DNA from: Paracyclopina nana
Lineage: Eukaryota > Arthropoda > Copepoda > Cyclopoida > Cyclopettidae
Direction of reading: 5' to 3'
Assembly (NCBI GenBank): GCA_019096065.1
Contig: JAGUCH010000003.1
Span: 4,154,001 to 4,218,000, forward strand
Length of the DNA: 64,000 nt
Positions within the stretch are counted from its first letter, which is position 1, and every line of letters begins with the position of its first letter. The notes beneath the pieces are model-generated. The model saw nothing but the letters and a program-made list of their open reading frames with translations, ran no database searches and was not told the origin of the DNA. The translations under genes were made by a program, and so were the position numbers. Below, in pieces: positions 23,739-36,000 of the stretch.

Positions 23739-26700
23739 CTAAATGAATCCAAATTTGGGCTCCAGACCTCCCACAGCTGGGAGTTGATTTCTGGGCGAAA
23801 TCTCCATCTTTTGAGACTTTGTCTCAAACTTCTGAGGAAAAGTTTCAACTATTCCAGGATTGGATAATTTCAAGCCAACATCAAACACAAATCGAATCAG
23901 CCAATAGAGCACTTCCACAAATGTGATGAGTGAGACTCCAGTAAACAAGCCCAGAGTGCCACCAATGGCTGAAATCTGGTCAAATATGCTGATTCTCATC
24001 TCCAGCGTGATTCTTCACAAAATTACAAGCATAGCTATTTAAACTATTAAAGATGATTATAATACACCATTACCTAGTTATGATGGGTGTATCAAAGAAG
24101 AAATTCATAATGGTGATGTCCTCGTTAAATCTATGCTCTGCCAACTCCAATTTGGTCTTGCCATACAAAAGCTGAGTGAGATTGTCTGTGATGACATCAG
24201 AAAAAACGTATTTGGGATCCAGGAGATAATTGCTCAGCAATCCGGACTTGTCTTTGGGATTGAAGTAAAAGTCTGGATCTGTCATGGACCTATCAGTATA
24301 TGGATGTCTTTCAACAGAGGCAAAGAAGTGGATCATTCCACAGTCCACTTTGCAGTCGCACTCTTCTCTGTCGGTCAAATCTTCAGTATAAGTCTTCAGT
24401 TTATCCTTGATGCACTTGTTGCCAGCAACATTGCACATTGAGAAGTTGGCCTGGTCAAGGAACCAAGGGGAGCAACCACACCTGTCACTAACCTTTTTCA
24501 ACTTGCACTCAAGCAAGCAGTTGTCTTGAGTGTAGTGATTTTTGAAAAAGGTCAAGTTCCTGTCAGTCGGAAAGTAGCAAGCCTGAAATGTCATTATTTT
24601 TGTTAAAATTCCCGTAACTTATCCACGTTTTACGTAATTGCAAGACATAAATGATATTCAAAATATGTAGTGAGAAGTGAAAGTACTTTTTTCTCTTTGT
24701 TCCACTTGACGAATGTTTCAGAAGCATCAATAAAGTGGATGCCATGTAATAGGAAGTTGTATTCCCCTGCAAACGTTGGATCCACGACGAATGGCACTTT
24801 ATGGGTGACGACTCCAGGGACGGTGACATACACGCTGAATCCCATGCTCCTCTCATCCAAAACTTGCTTGGCCTTAAAGGCTAGCTTGTTGTTGTCAGCC
24901 ACTATGCGTAGTCCCTTGCTTTTGCCGCAACCCTGAACTTTGGTCACTGAGAAAATGCCCTCTGATTCCATCCCTTTGGTGCCCAAATCATGGTTGTTGA
25001 ATGTATAGCAAACTCCATTCTCGTTCAAGGTTGTTTGGAAGCTATTGCAATATCTCTCATCGTATGGACCGTACAAAATGCCTGCAACGCAATTCGAGAT
25101 TTGTGCTTCAAAAACTGCTTCAATTATTTCATTTATGTTCACTCTGAAGGGATACTTCACTTTCAGCTGGTAACGTTGCATCACAGTGAAAGTGCTATCT
25201 TGAAATGGCATTTGCAAGCAAAAATACTCTAGCTAGAGGATTACCATCCAGTCGTTTTTGCTGTTACTTGACTTCATTTTTAATGTGGCGTTCATTTACT
25301 TCATTCAACACGTAGAAAAACAAAACAAGAAGTTACTGGATTCATTTTGTATGCCTCTTACTTTCTTGTGTCGGCTTTTCTATTTTTTTCTAAAATTAAA
25401 AAAAAATAACCGAAGCATGCGCTTTCTTTTTATATAAGGTCATGATGATAAAAATAATTTACTAATTTACTAAGAGGCTCTTTTGCTCTTCTTTGCTCTT
25501 CTCTTATTCAGCTTCAGCTATAAAGTTAGAGTAAAACAGTAGCGTTCATAGCCATGAGCGAGCCAGTTCTCATAACGGTCATGTTCTTGGGATTAATAGC
25601 CAAATCCTGGAGCCTTGGGTACGTTTTGCGTACGCTCAAGGTGACGCAGCATATCATCCGCATTTTAGCGTTGGGCTCAGCCATTTCGGTGGTCTTGCAG
25701 CTTATCAGCCTTGTGGGCAAATTTTGGCTGATCCTGGGCGGATCAACCAATGCATGGGAATGCTCTTTGATGCACTTGCCATTTCCGCTATCAGCCCTGA
25801 ACATCTCTATACTAACGCTCTTGGTCTCTTTTGTGAGGTTTCACATGGCCAACCGGACCCACAACAACCTGAAAATCAAGCATGACCTACTCAAATGGGC
25901 CACCTACTTGGGCTTTGCCTTCCAGAGCTTGGCAGTGCCCTTGGCCCTCTATTTGAACTACCACTTTTGGGGAGAAGTTCCAGCTGTCGTGCAAAACTGT
26001 ATGGGCGGCTTCCAAAAGGAGATTGGCACACCTGGCCAACTAGTTTTCCTATTTTGGATCGTTTTTGGCTCAATGTGCTTCATTGCAGCCTTCATATTGG
26101 ACTTGAAGCTGGCTCTGCTCATCAAAAAGAGGTCGAGAGTCCAGCCTATTCGTTTAATAGCCTGGTTAAGTAATCCCAGCCAAAAGATCAAGACCACGAT
26201 TCCACTGAGGTCCAGCTTCATATGTTTGCTGTATTTCGGCATAGTTGTGGCTGTGGGCATTTTTGTGCCCCCCTCTCAACTTGGATCGGATTGTGTTGTG
26301 ATCTTTTTGGCCGTTGCGGGCTCCTGCTACATACCATTGATTTTATGGCTGTCCATCAAGTCCAATGAAAAAGTGGCCAAATCCTGCCCACCTCGCATTT
26401 TACACGGCGTAAGCGAACAGTTATTAACTCTACTCAACTTTCTAAATACTTTGCTTAATTTGTGAATGTACGTATATAACAGTAGAGTGTACTGTTAACC
26501 ATGTGTTTTTTTGCAGCTTGATGAACCGGTCAATGATGAGAGCGGCACTTCGGCAACAAAAGCGCAAAGCTTGGTAAAACTCTGATAATGTTGGGGTTGA
26601 ATACCTTAGAAAAAAGTTTCTCACTTATTTTTACAGATAAAAGCTCGCGTTAAAATGGCACCACTTAAAGTGGAGATCTGCATCGACCCGAACAGCCTCA

Positions 26701-28464
26701 AAATATCAGTGTAGAGTCAAAAACTTTTAAAGTATGTGCTACGAAAAGAATTTAAAAATAAACATACTGCCTAAATCATTTTCTCTCGTACAACTTTCCT
26801 TTTGTTGCGATTAGTTAAAAGTGTATTTTTCTGGCATATGGAATGCTTCGTTATATTGTTATGATAATGTGTGTATGCATCCTCTTAGCGATGTTAATTT
26901 TAACTGGAAGCGTAAAAACGATTCCAAGACTCGCGCATGCAAAAGGGAAAATAATTGAGTTTTCATCGTTACAAACTGCGTTCCATTATCTCGCATGAAA
27001 AGAATGGATGTGATGGTGAAAAAAGCCGACAAATATACGTTTTAACAGATCCTTTCAAAGCTTTTGAAATGAATGATAGAGGAAAGCTTAAAAAATCTAT
27101 TTTTAAAAATCCAGCTTCCCAACTCAAGTGTACTTAGGTAGGGGAAAGTTCATTGGGGAAAAATTGATAGAAAATTACCTGAGTTTAGCCTCGTCTGCTT
27201 GTCGTAATGACAAAAGGGAAAGGCAGCTCCGGGCACATGAGCCAATTTTCCGTCAAAGTTATCAATGACGTGCGAAGACTGCAACGATTGCCTCATGATA
27301 TCCAGTAAAACGTGGTCGAATTTCAGCGTGGAAGTCGGAAAACTCTTCACCATTTCGAGGCTGCTTTCACTTTCAGTCAAAACGTCCACCAATTCAGGAA
27401 TGGGAAGATTTGACGAACTTTTAAGAGTTCCATTGTTCAACAGCGAGGAGAAGACAGACTGGAAATTTTTCAGGTATTTTTGGAAAAAATTCAATTCATC
27501 TTTGGGGGAGTTCATTTGGACCAAAAGCCACCTCAACAGACTGCCAGGTTTGGCAATGTCAGACTTGACCAAAGGCCTGGGGAAGAACTTGTCCAAATTT
27601 ACCAGAAGCTGGAAATCTTTAGCCTTTTCAGAACAATCTGGAGGCTCGTTTGTCAATTCCCCGCCATGAATGATTGGCCCATCGTCTTGTACAGTTGGGA
27701 AATTGGAAAATATTGAGGAGGAAAAGTCCTTTAGCTTGGAGACAACGCGTTGGTTGTACGTGATCTCTTCACTGTTGGTGTAGTTGGTCGTAAAATCCTC
27801 AAATTGGGGAATTTGGGGACATTTCTTACGAGTAATTTCCTCATTTCCCAGACAAAACTCAACCAAGCAATTATCTGGCTCAATCTCTTTCCTTAGCACC
27901 TTGAGAATCTCCAAAAATATGTCTTGGTAGGGTAAATCTAGTGCCCCAAGCCTGTCTTCATTATTCAGCCTTCGTTCAAAGTAGCCATGCCTGTAGAAAG
28001 AATGGAAATATCATAATTTTGCTTCTGCATCCATAGATATCATTAAGGTAGATATGAGCATTTATTAACTGCACTTGGAGAAGAATAAAAGAAGATTAGT
28101 GCAATGATTGTTGCCAACATTATATGTAAAACAGTTTTGCTTACGATATCTTTGCTTACCTTGTTTTGTCAAGAGGACAAATCACCACGGAGGGAAATGG
28201 GACAGACTCAATGGGTATTTGTGAGACTGCAGTGATTACTGGATTGGAATCCCAAGCTTTGAAGCTGTTATTTATGATCCAGACAGCTCCAGAAACGCCA
28301 GTCATAACAACCAAAATCCAGAAGATCCTTCCTTGCCAAGAGTCACTTTCTCCCCAGAAATAAGTGCCGTGAATTGTGGATGAGTCACAGAATTTCTTGA
28401 AGACCTCCTGAGCCTTACTGGCTTCGTTTTTGGAATTGCCACTTTTACTTTTTGAGTCCCACAT
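23739..28464 (-). CDS. pickpocket-type DEG/ENaC sodium channel
   Basis: Five minus-strand exons with matching phases: 28464-28160, 27990-27179, 25198-24687, 24582-24074, 24012-23739; 803 residues. Exon 1 holds the cytoplasmic N-terminus with FCDSSTIHG (the family's FC..SSIHG motif) and the first membrane span IFWILVVMTGVSGAVWII. The ectodomain has NENGVCYTFN and a cysteine-rich CYFPTDRNLTFFKNHYTQDN, then CLLECKLKKVSDRCGC. The second span GGTLGLFTGVSLITFVEVLY contains the G-x-S selectivity motif (GVS). Exon 2 codes an ectodomain block of about 270 residues, making the protein longer than most pickpockets. Intron 25199-27178 contains a plus-strand 7-TM gene. Confidence 0.92.
25554..26714 (+). 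CDS. seven-transmembrane receptor-like protein
   Basis: Three exons: 25554-26408, 26517-26573, 26637-26714; 329 residues. Seven hydrophobic segments are visible. The region between the second and third includes a Cys before the third span (NAWECSLMHLPFPLSALNIS) and SFVRFHMANR after it, reminiscent of a rhodopsin-like DRY position though not canonical. The sixth and seventh spans are followed by a short tail coded by two small exons ending in KVEICIDPNSLKISV. It lies wholly inside a pickpocket intron on the other strand. I cannot place it in a named receptor family. Confidence 0.7.
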
Positions 28465-30086
28465 GATGTCTCTTCATAGCGAGTCCCAAATGGACTGACT
28501 TGATACTAGTTCGAGCCATCAGTTTTTCAAGACTTTTCAAAATGTCAGGGTGAGAATTTTTGGAAAGAAAGAAACCGATGTATTGGTAATATTACCAATA
28601 ATATTGGTTTTACTTCTTTGCCTTGGGCTGGTGTGTTTCAGCTGTCTTACATAGGAAGAAGGGTGTTGGCATAAAGCTGTATTATTGACCACGAATTTTC
28701 CACATTCTACCTCATTCAATAATTCATAAATCCGGATCAGTGCTCATGAATCCGGATGAAGAATGCCTAAGCACAGGAAGTGAGATGAACTTTCTTCAAA
28801 GGCTTTCATGAGTCTTTTCCCTGAATGCAAGCCAAGATTGATTTTCTGTACTCCTCAATGGAAAAGATTTCACAAGGTGAAATTGAATTACTTTAGTGGG
28901 TTCAAGTGACAAAAATCAATAAAATATTCTTCAAATGCGAAAAAATGGAAAGATGGAAGCGTTCAAGAAACCCTGGATTTGATGGGTGAAAGTTTGAAGG
29001 TTTTGGCATCATCAAGATGGACATGAGAGCTCCTAAGATGATCAAACTGCAAACTTCCCAAGGGATGACGCTATTTATGTGCTTCACCTACCTTGCAGCA
29101 ACTTTCCTAAGAAATGTGCTGCATCAAAAAGACAACAGAAAGGTAGCAGCATTGTTCTTAAGCTGTCCTGCTATTTCCAGAAAGCTGTCATCTACAAAAC
29201 TGCATTGACAGAATAGCATCTTTTGTAAGTCAGCATTTCTTCCACATTAATAATAGCATATTTGGAGCACGAGCCTCACATGGATTTGTCTCTTCATGCA
29301 AGCTAGACGTATTACTTTCGTACTTAAACTTATTTCGACAAAAAAAATGAGCCTTTTCCAATTTCTGCATCAGAACTAGACACAATTCGTAAAATGTAGG
29401 CTTATCCAAAATAAGCCAGAAATAAAGGGTGTTTCAAATTGAGCTATTTTTCACGAGCTAAATTGTCTCACCTTGGGATCAAGTAAAACATCTCGTGGTC
29501 ACGAATTGTCCTGGCTTTGTCCTTTGTCCACCAAAATTGCATTGAAAAACCTATAAAGTATTGGAGAAGACCGCCCTTCCAGCTTTTTTGCAGCATGTGC
29601 CATGTCAACACTTGCAAATAGAGTAATCTCCTGGTCGATTGTTTTGATTTGGGTGCTACCAGATGCGTCAATACGAAATGGGCAAAAATGCCATGAGAGT
29701 ATGACTTTAAGCAAAAAAGCCCGTTCTCACAGTAATTTAAGTTCCCATAATTGAGTTGACGTAGGAATCTGGAAAAAGCCTGGGAGATTGATGGCCTACA
29801 GACATTTGCTGGGAAAATCTTCAAAGTCAGCTTAATTTGAAGCCTCGTTTTCAGGCATTTAGCACAACGTGCAACTTTTATGCATACATTCAAGTGGATT
29901 GATGATGATGATGAAACAACTTTTAAACCTACAACTCGTTACAACTTTTCTTTGCTTGGCATTCATCTGAAATGCCAAAAACTTTCTTCTTTTGTAAGCA
30001 GACTATTTGATGAAACTAAGGAAAGTTTAATTTCTTGAAGCTTTATAAAAGCATGCAAATAGGAAGGAGGAATTTGAAGATGGAAA
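28465..30086. other. intergenic, no gene supported
   Basis: Between the pickpocket start and the 3' end of the EF-hand gene. Open frames at 29468-29893 and 28902-29087 on the minus strand have some hydrophobic or Cys content but no splice context or family match. Confidence 0.35.
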
Positions 30087-33000
30087 TCAGAGAATGGCAC
30101 AATATTCCACACAATTGAAAGTGTCATCGTCTTTGACACTGATTGAATCCGTGGCCAGTAGTTTGACAAAATCGTCCATTTGGATCTTGCCGTCATTGTC
30201 ACTATCTAAAGTGGCAAGCATTTCGTCCAGCTCCAAATCAGCACAGCTGGATTTCATTTCCAACAAAAGGCAACGTTTCATTTGGTCAGCTGTCATCACT
30301 CCATCCGACGTATCAGCCACAATAACTCTGAAACATATATCACCATTATTCAGACTATACTATCAAAAATTAATTGCGAACATTTCACTCCAGATACAAA
30401 TATTCTTTTAGGTGCGCGCAGTTCTCTCAGTCACATTATTTCTTTTCAGTTGAGTGCCAATGGAGCCTCAGTTTTAGACTCAATTAGTCTCTGTACGTTG
30501 ATTCTCTTAGGGATCTCAGTGGTTTCTCAAATGCAAAGGAATCTTAAAGGATTCTCTTAGGAATCTCATTGGTCTCATTTTGTAATTTAATCAGTGGATC
30601 CACTGTTTAATATCAGTGGATTCTCTTATCCCAGCGAACCCTTTTTCGGAAGTGAAAGCCGGAAATAAGCCGTTTAGATTTTGTCTACTTTGACGGCTTC
30701 GAAAGCCCTTCCTTATTATTGTTGGCGTTACGCAAAAGCTAACCGGAAGCTGCGGCTTGAAAGTTATTTCCGGACAACTTTGAAAGTTGTTAAGCTACTT
30801 CCGAAAGTTGTAAGAAAGTTGTCTTTTTCAGGAAACATCTTTGGGGGCCAAACAGATTTGGAAGGCAATCCGAGGCCAAAGAATTTTGATAAAAAGCCGT
30901 TTTCAAAAGTAGTTGAAAGTTGTTCGGAGGCCAAATGGAGGATGCAGGTAGCCTGCGCCCTCGCAGCGCCCCAGCCTTTCGTCAGCGGTGTTTATTTGAA
31001 AGGCATTTGGTGACATTGTTACTTTGCATTTATTTGGCAATGTTCAATACATTTTATTAAAATACATCAAGTTGGAATGACTTTCGACTTATTATCACAC
31101 ATAAGTGTGGCCTTTATGGCCTTGACTTCAATTTTTTGGCATTGAATCACATTTCGATTGCATAACGTGGCCATAGCCTACGTTTTTAATTTCTCTACTT
31201 ATTCGGCTATTTCAGCTTGCTGCAAAACGTTAATTTGAAAAGTATCTACCGCTAGAAATTATTGTCCAAATCTCGAATTGTTATGAAAGTCATTTGAAGG
31301 CCAACTCGAGCACTAATGCTTCTTGCCAGCTGAACCGCCACCTCGCTTGCTCCAGTAATCTTGGGCACGCTTCAACTCTCGTACCTTCTCCATTTCCATA
31401 AGAAGTTTCCGGCGAACGTTCTTGATTCGCTTGGCCTTTTCCTTCTCTTCGGCAGTCATTTCGTCATCGCCAGAGCTGGGAGAATTATCCGGCTGAAAAA
31501 GGTATGGAAGGGCATGATGTTGGTGAATTTGTGAAGGCTAAGAGTTAATAGGTTCGAGGTTGAAGCAAAAGCCAACCCAATTGTGTTTCGCTAATGTGCA
31601 AAGATGCCATTTCTTTGAAGGTACAAAATTGTTTGCAGCGGAACACATATTGAATTGGCTTTCAAATATAATTTAGGCGGGCTTACTGGAGGAATGCTTT
31701 GGCCAACCGCAGAGCTTGGTCCAGGTGCTGGATCATCGTCCCCATCGTTCTCATCATCGTCCTCTTCCTCATCAGCATCATCAGTGGAAGAAGAGCTCAT
31801 GTCAGTGGCAGCGAGTTTCTTATAGGGAGAGACTCCAAACTCGTCAGCATCTTCAGAAGAGCTTTCGGCTTCACTTGGCGGCATCCTGACCTCAACCGGG
31901 TACTGCTTGATGAGCTCATCAATGCGGTCATAGTGGTCGGTGATGACCGACTTGAAAATAGTTCGCAACTAAATCGAATCGAAAGTTATTACGTTTGAAA
32001 AGAAGCAAGAGATGTGCACTTACTCCAGGAACAGCTTTGACCTCATCAAAGGTCAGCTCCCTCACATCAAGGCCTTCAACACTGGCTGCTGCAACAATGG
32101 CCTTCATGACGTCATAAGGGGTGTAAGCTTTTTGGCAGCCTTTATCGAACCGATCAAATAGCCTTTCCTCGGAAACCGTCTTGATCTTGTTGTCAACGCC
32201 TCTAGTGAAAGCCGCAACAGCCTCTGCTCGCCCTAGCAAACGCTCTTTGTAGAGGTCACGATTCTCCACGGTGACGGAGTTTGGAGTCGCATGCTAAAGT
32301 AAAGAAAGTTAATTGAATGCGAGACGAAAGTTAATTAAAGGCAAAGAAAGTACATGATTGTGGTAGTAGTAGCTTGTGTCCAAAGCTAGGAGGCGATCAA
32401 CTGCTTCTTCTGGGTCCGCCACATTATCGAAAGTCCATTCAATCATTTTGGTGCGCCAATTAGTGAACCTTGTAGTGATCACCCTCTTGATGGACTTGAA
32501 GTTTTCGACCTTCACCTCCGGACCAACCTTGGTGAGCTCACGCATGTAGGGGCCGATGTCATGGATGATCATCTTCTCCAACGATTCAGGCACATAACGC
32601 TTGTAAAATTGCACCTTGCTTGGGCTAAAATCCAAAGATGTTGCGATGCAAGATGAAAGTTGTTTACTAAGAGAAACTTACTTGTTCGGGTGCTGCCAAA
32701 TGGTGTGAGCCATCGCGGACTTAGTGAAAAGGCCATCAGTTACACCAAGAGCAATTCGGACATTGATGTTCTTGTCCTGGTTTGCGTGCAACTTCTCCTT
32801 GATGAGGTCGACAACTCTTGACTGAAAGTAGTGGGAGGCCAAAAGCACATCAAAGCCAGGTCCCATCCAGTGGCTAGGAAGAAAGCGTCCAAGGATGCCC
32901 AGAGCTCGCGACTTTCGCTCAGCAGCTTGATCTTTAGAGCCAGCAATGGCAGTTCTGATCCGAGCTTGCTCGATGCTGAAACTTGTGATGGAGTCCAGGA

Positions 33001-36000
33001 TCGTCTCTCCAGTCTTAAGGATTTTCTGTAACAGAATGGAGTTGGAACAACTTTTGATTACAAATTGTTAAAAGTTTACCGAAGTTTGACCCTTTCTGGC
33101 TTGATTTTCCTTAATGCTCTTGCATTCAGCAATCACCGTGGCCTTGATGTCTTCTTTGGCCGCATTGACAATGGGGGGCAGCATATCAGCCAAGGCAGCC
33201 CTCACAGCGGTAGCCACAGCCTCTTTGAAGGCCAATGAAGTGGCTTGCGCGGTGACAAAGTTGTCGGTCATTTTGCGGAACTTTTCATCCAGCTGCTCCT
33301 CAGTTATTACCACGCCGTTGGAGTAGAATGGCATTCCTCCCTAAAATTGCAAATGCAACGTAGACGAAAGTTGTTCCAAGTCATTAAGAAAGTTACCTCA
33401 AAATCTCCTTGGTTGACATCCAAAAGCAAGTCTTGGACCTCTCCGCCAAGCAAACCTGCCAATGGTTCCTCGGGATCAGGCCCACCAGGTTGAGGCACAA
33501 CAGGCCTAACAGCTTCCTCAGAAGGTGCAGCAGTTGCAGCAGAAGTCTTCTGCTTCTTCTTGGGCGTGAGCTCAGCAATAATTGTCAAGCTTGAGCCTGA
33601 ATCGGAATCCGAGTCATGCCTTCTTTTGGAAGAGCCTGCCTTTGGCTCCTTCTTCTTGGCTGCTGCTTCAGCCTTCTTGGCTGCAGCTTCAGCCTTTTTG
33701 GCAGCCTTTTCGGCGCTTTTGGCAGCCTTCTCCTGGGCCTTCTTGTGGGCCGCAGAAGCTCTCTCTGCGCTTCGAATCGCATCTCGAAGTGCTTTTCGAG
33801 TAATTCGAGCCTCCTGTTCTTCAGGCGTAAGGCATTTGGCTGGTGAGTCGAACGCCTCCTTTGATGGCGTCTTAAAAATGGCCGGAGACTTGGCAGGTGT
33901 CTTGGCTGGCGACTTCGTGAAGAGTGGGTTGTCCACAAGATGGCCACTTTTTCGTGGCTGGAATGGCTGAAAAGAGAAAAATTGAACAACATCCAATTGC
34001 AAACGAAAGAGCTTTTTTACCTTAGTTCGGATGGCTCCAGGACTTGGCCCTCCCTCTGAAGCAGAGCTCGACAATGGCACCTTTGCCCCACGCTTCTTTG
34101 ACTGAGTCAAAGTTGACTCCATGGACTCGTCCTCGTCAGAATCCTCTGTGCCAGTTGTTTGTGGCATTTGTGTGGGAGCAGAGCCTCGGGTGGCCGTTTT
34201 TCCCCAAAGTTGGACCAGAATGTTGCCAGTGATAGGGTCCCGTTCGTTGTAAGTGTAGCGACTCATCATTTTCTCCGGAAAATTTTGGATGAGTTGCATC
34301 TTCATTGAGCCTCGTTGAGCAAACGAGAGGCCTTTCATTCGACCATTGATGTCGTTGAGGAGGTTGTCGATCCTCGAGCGCATGAGGCCTGAAAGACGAC
34401 AAACTTGAATTAGAATCGGAACAACTTTTGAACAAATTTCAAACAACTTTCATATACATACCTTCTTCTAGGCGGCAAAAAATTGAGAGGCCTTTCCGAG
34501 GTTCTCCTTCGTCCATTAGGCAGTTCACCGTTTTGACCCGTTTATTCATGGTCAGCTTCGTAGTTGGGTCGAAACCAAAAGCGTCGGCAATGGATTGCTC
34601 ATCAGCAAACTCAAAGTCGGCGGGCAAATCCATGGCCGGCTTGTCCAGCGTGAGCCCGATGACGATGACTCGGTCATACCTGGTGGTAGGCTCATCAGGT
34701 GGAGTGCACGTCTCCTCAAACTTCTTTTTTGGCGTTGGCGCCATCCTCGTTGCTGGCTTTTGGCAGCTTCTTTTGATTTGGATGCGATCAAATTTTGAAC
34801 GTCTTTACGCTTGTAATGTTGTCTAGCGACTGGGCAGAATGGCTGGCGTGGCTTGGGGACGCGGAAAGATTCCGCCAAAGGGCTGGTGTGGCAGACAAGG
34901 CTGCCTGGGTGGCGGGCAGCTCGGAATATTTTTTTCCGTGAAATCACAAAACCTTAACAACTTTCGAGCGCAATCGGACAACTTTCAAGAAAGTTGTTTC
35001 AGATTCATGGAGAAATTAGCAATTTTCAACAAAATTTGTCGTGATCTGGCCTTTTTTAAGGTTGAAATGGATGCAAGTAATTCAGATTTAGCTATTTCTT
35101 ATGATTTCGAGGCATTTATAGCTAAAAAAGCATAATTATACGCAATTTTTCAACTGCTACTGTCAGTGTCAGCTGACGCACTGCATGGCTGCAGCTGTTG
35201 TTTGGCTCAGTTGGCCCAAGCAACGGCACCTCGAAAAGAAGCGTCGCCTAAAAATGCCCAAACTTAACCCATTTGGAAAGCTCTAGAACAAAGCCAGGCA
35301 AGCCAGATACCGGCAAAAGCGAAAAGAGGCCGTACGAAAGTTGCGAGACATGCAGATTCAATGCGAAGCGCGAGTGCGACTGCTACAAAAGTCAATGAAC
35401 TATGACGACAGTTTGTAAGCTGAAATTAGATTTGACGCTTTTCTTTTTCTAATACGCACACTTATTTCAGGCGCGATGAAGACTTTTTCGGGCAGCACTT
35501 GAATGTTTGTCCATTTGACCAAGCTGATTCAAGCACTATGGATCCAGTTCTGAACACTCTACGATCTGCCGGTGGAAATGGTGATGATGCGGATGAAGAG
35601 GATAACGACGAGTTCCATGATGCGTTAGAAAATCCTAACGAACGTGTTTTGGAAGTTGATTCAATGGCTAAAAGCGCAAAAGTCATTCGCCTCAACTTAA
35701 AACGACGATTGGAAGAAACAACTCCACATCTGGGTCCAAATGACTCGACACCAGACATCAGTGATGTGGATGAGCCTGGCGAAGGGACTTCAAGCCAAGT
35801 TTGGCCAACCTCTAAAAGGAATCACCTAGAAGTTAATCGAAATGCAGTTGAACATGCATCTGACAGTGATTTGGATGGAGAGGATCAGTTTGAAGATGTC
35901 TTTGAGGATGATGATGATGAAGAGGCTGTCAACTTTATCCGACAGTGCTTGCCTGATGATGTAGAAAGTGTCAGCTCACATGAGTCGGAAATATTTGCTG

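Noticed and set aside
29468-29893. Minus-strand Cys-containing ORF between pickpocket and EF-hand genes
   Set aside because: Overlapping frames look equally open and none has splice context or motif.
30681-31013. 110-codon plus-strand ORF at the left end of the transposon
   Set aside because: It runs through the subterminal motif array and has no splice or family support; taken as non-coding.
33307-34446. Single-exon protein of 379 codons in the transposon
   Set aside because: The long frame arises because a 54-bp intron is in frame; splice signals and downstream phases favour the nine-exon model.
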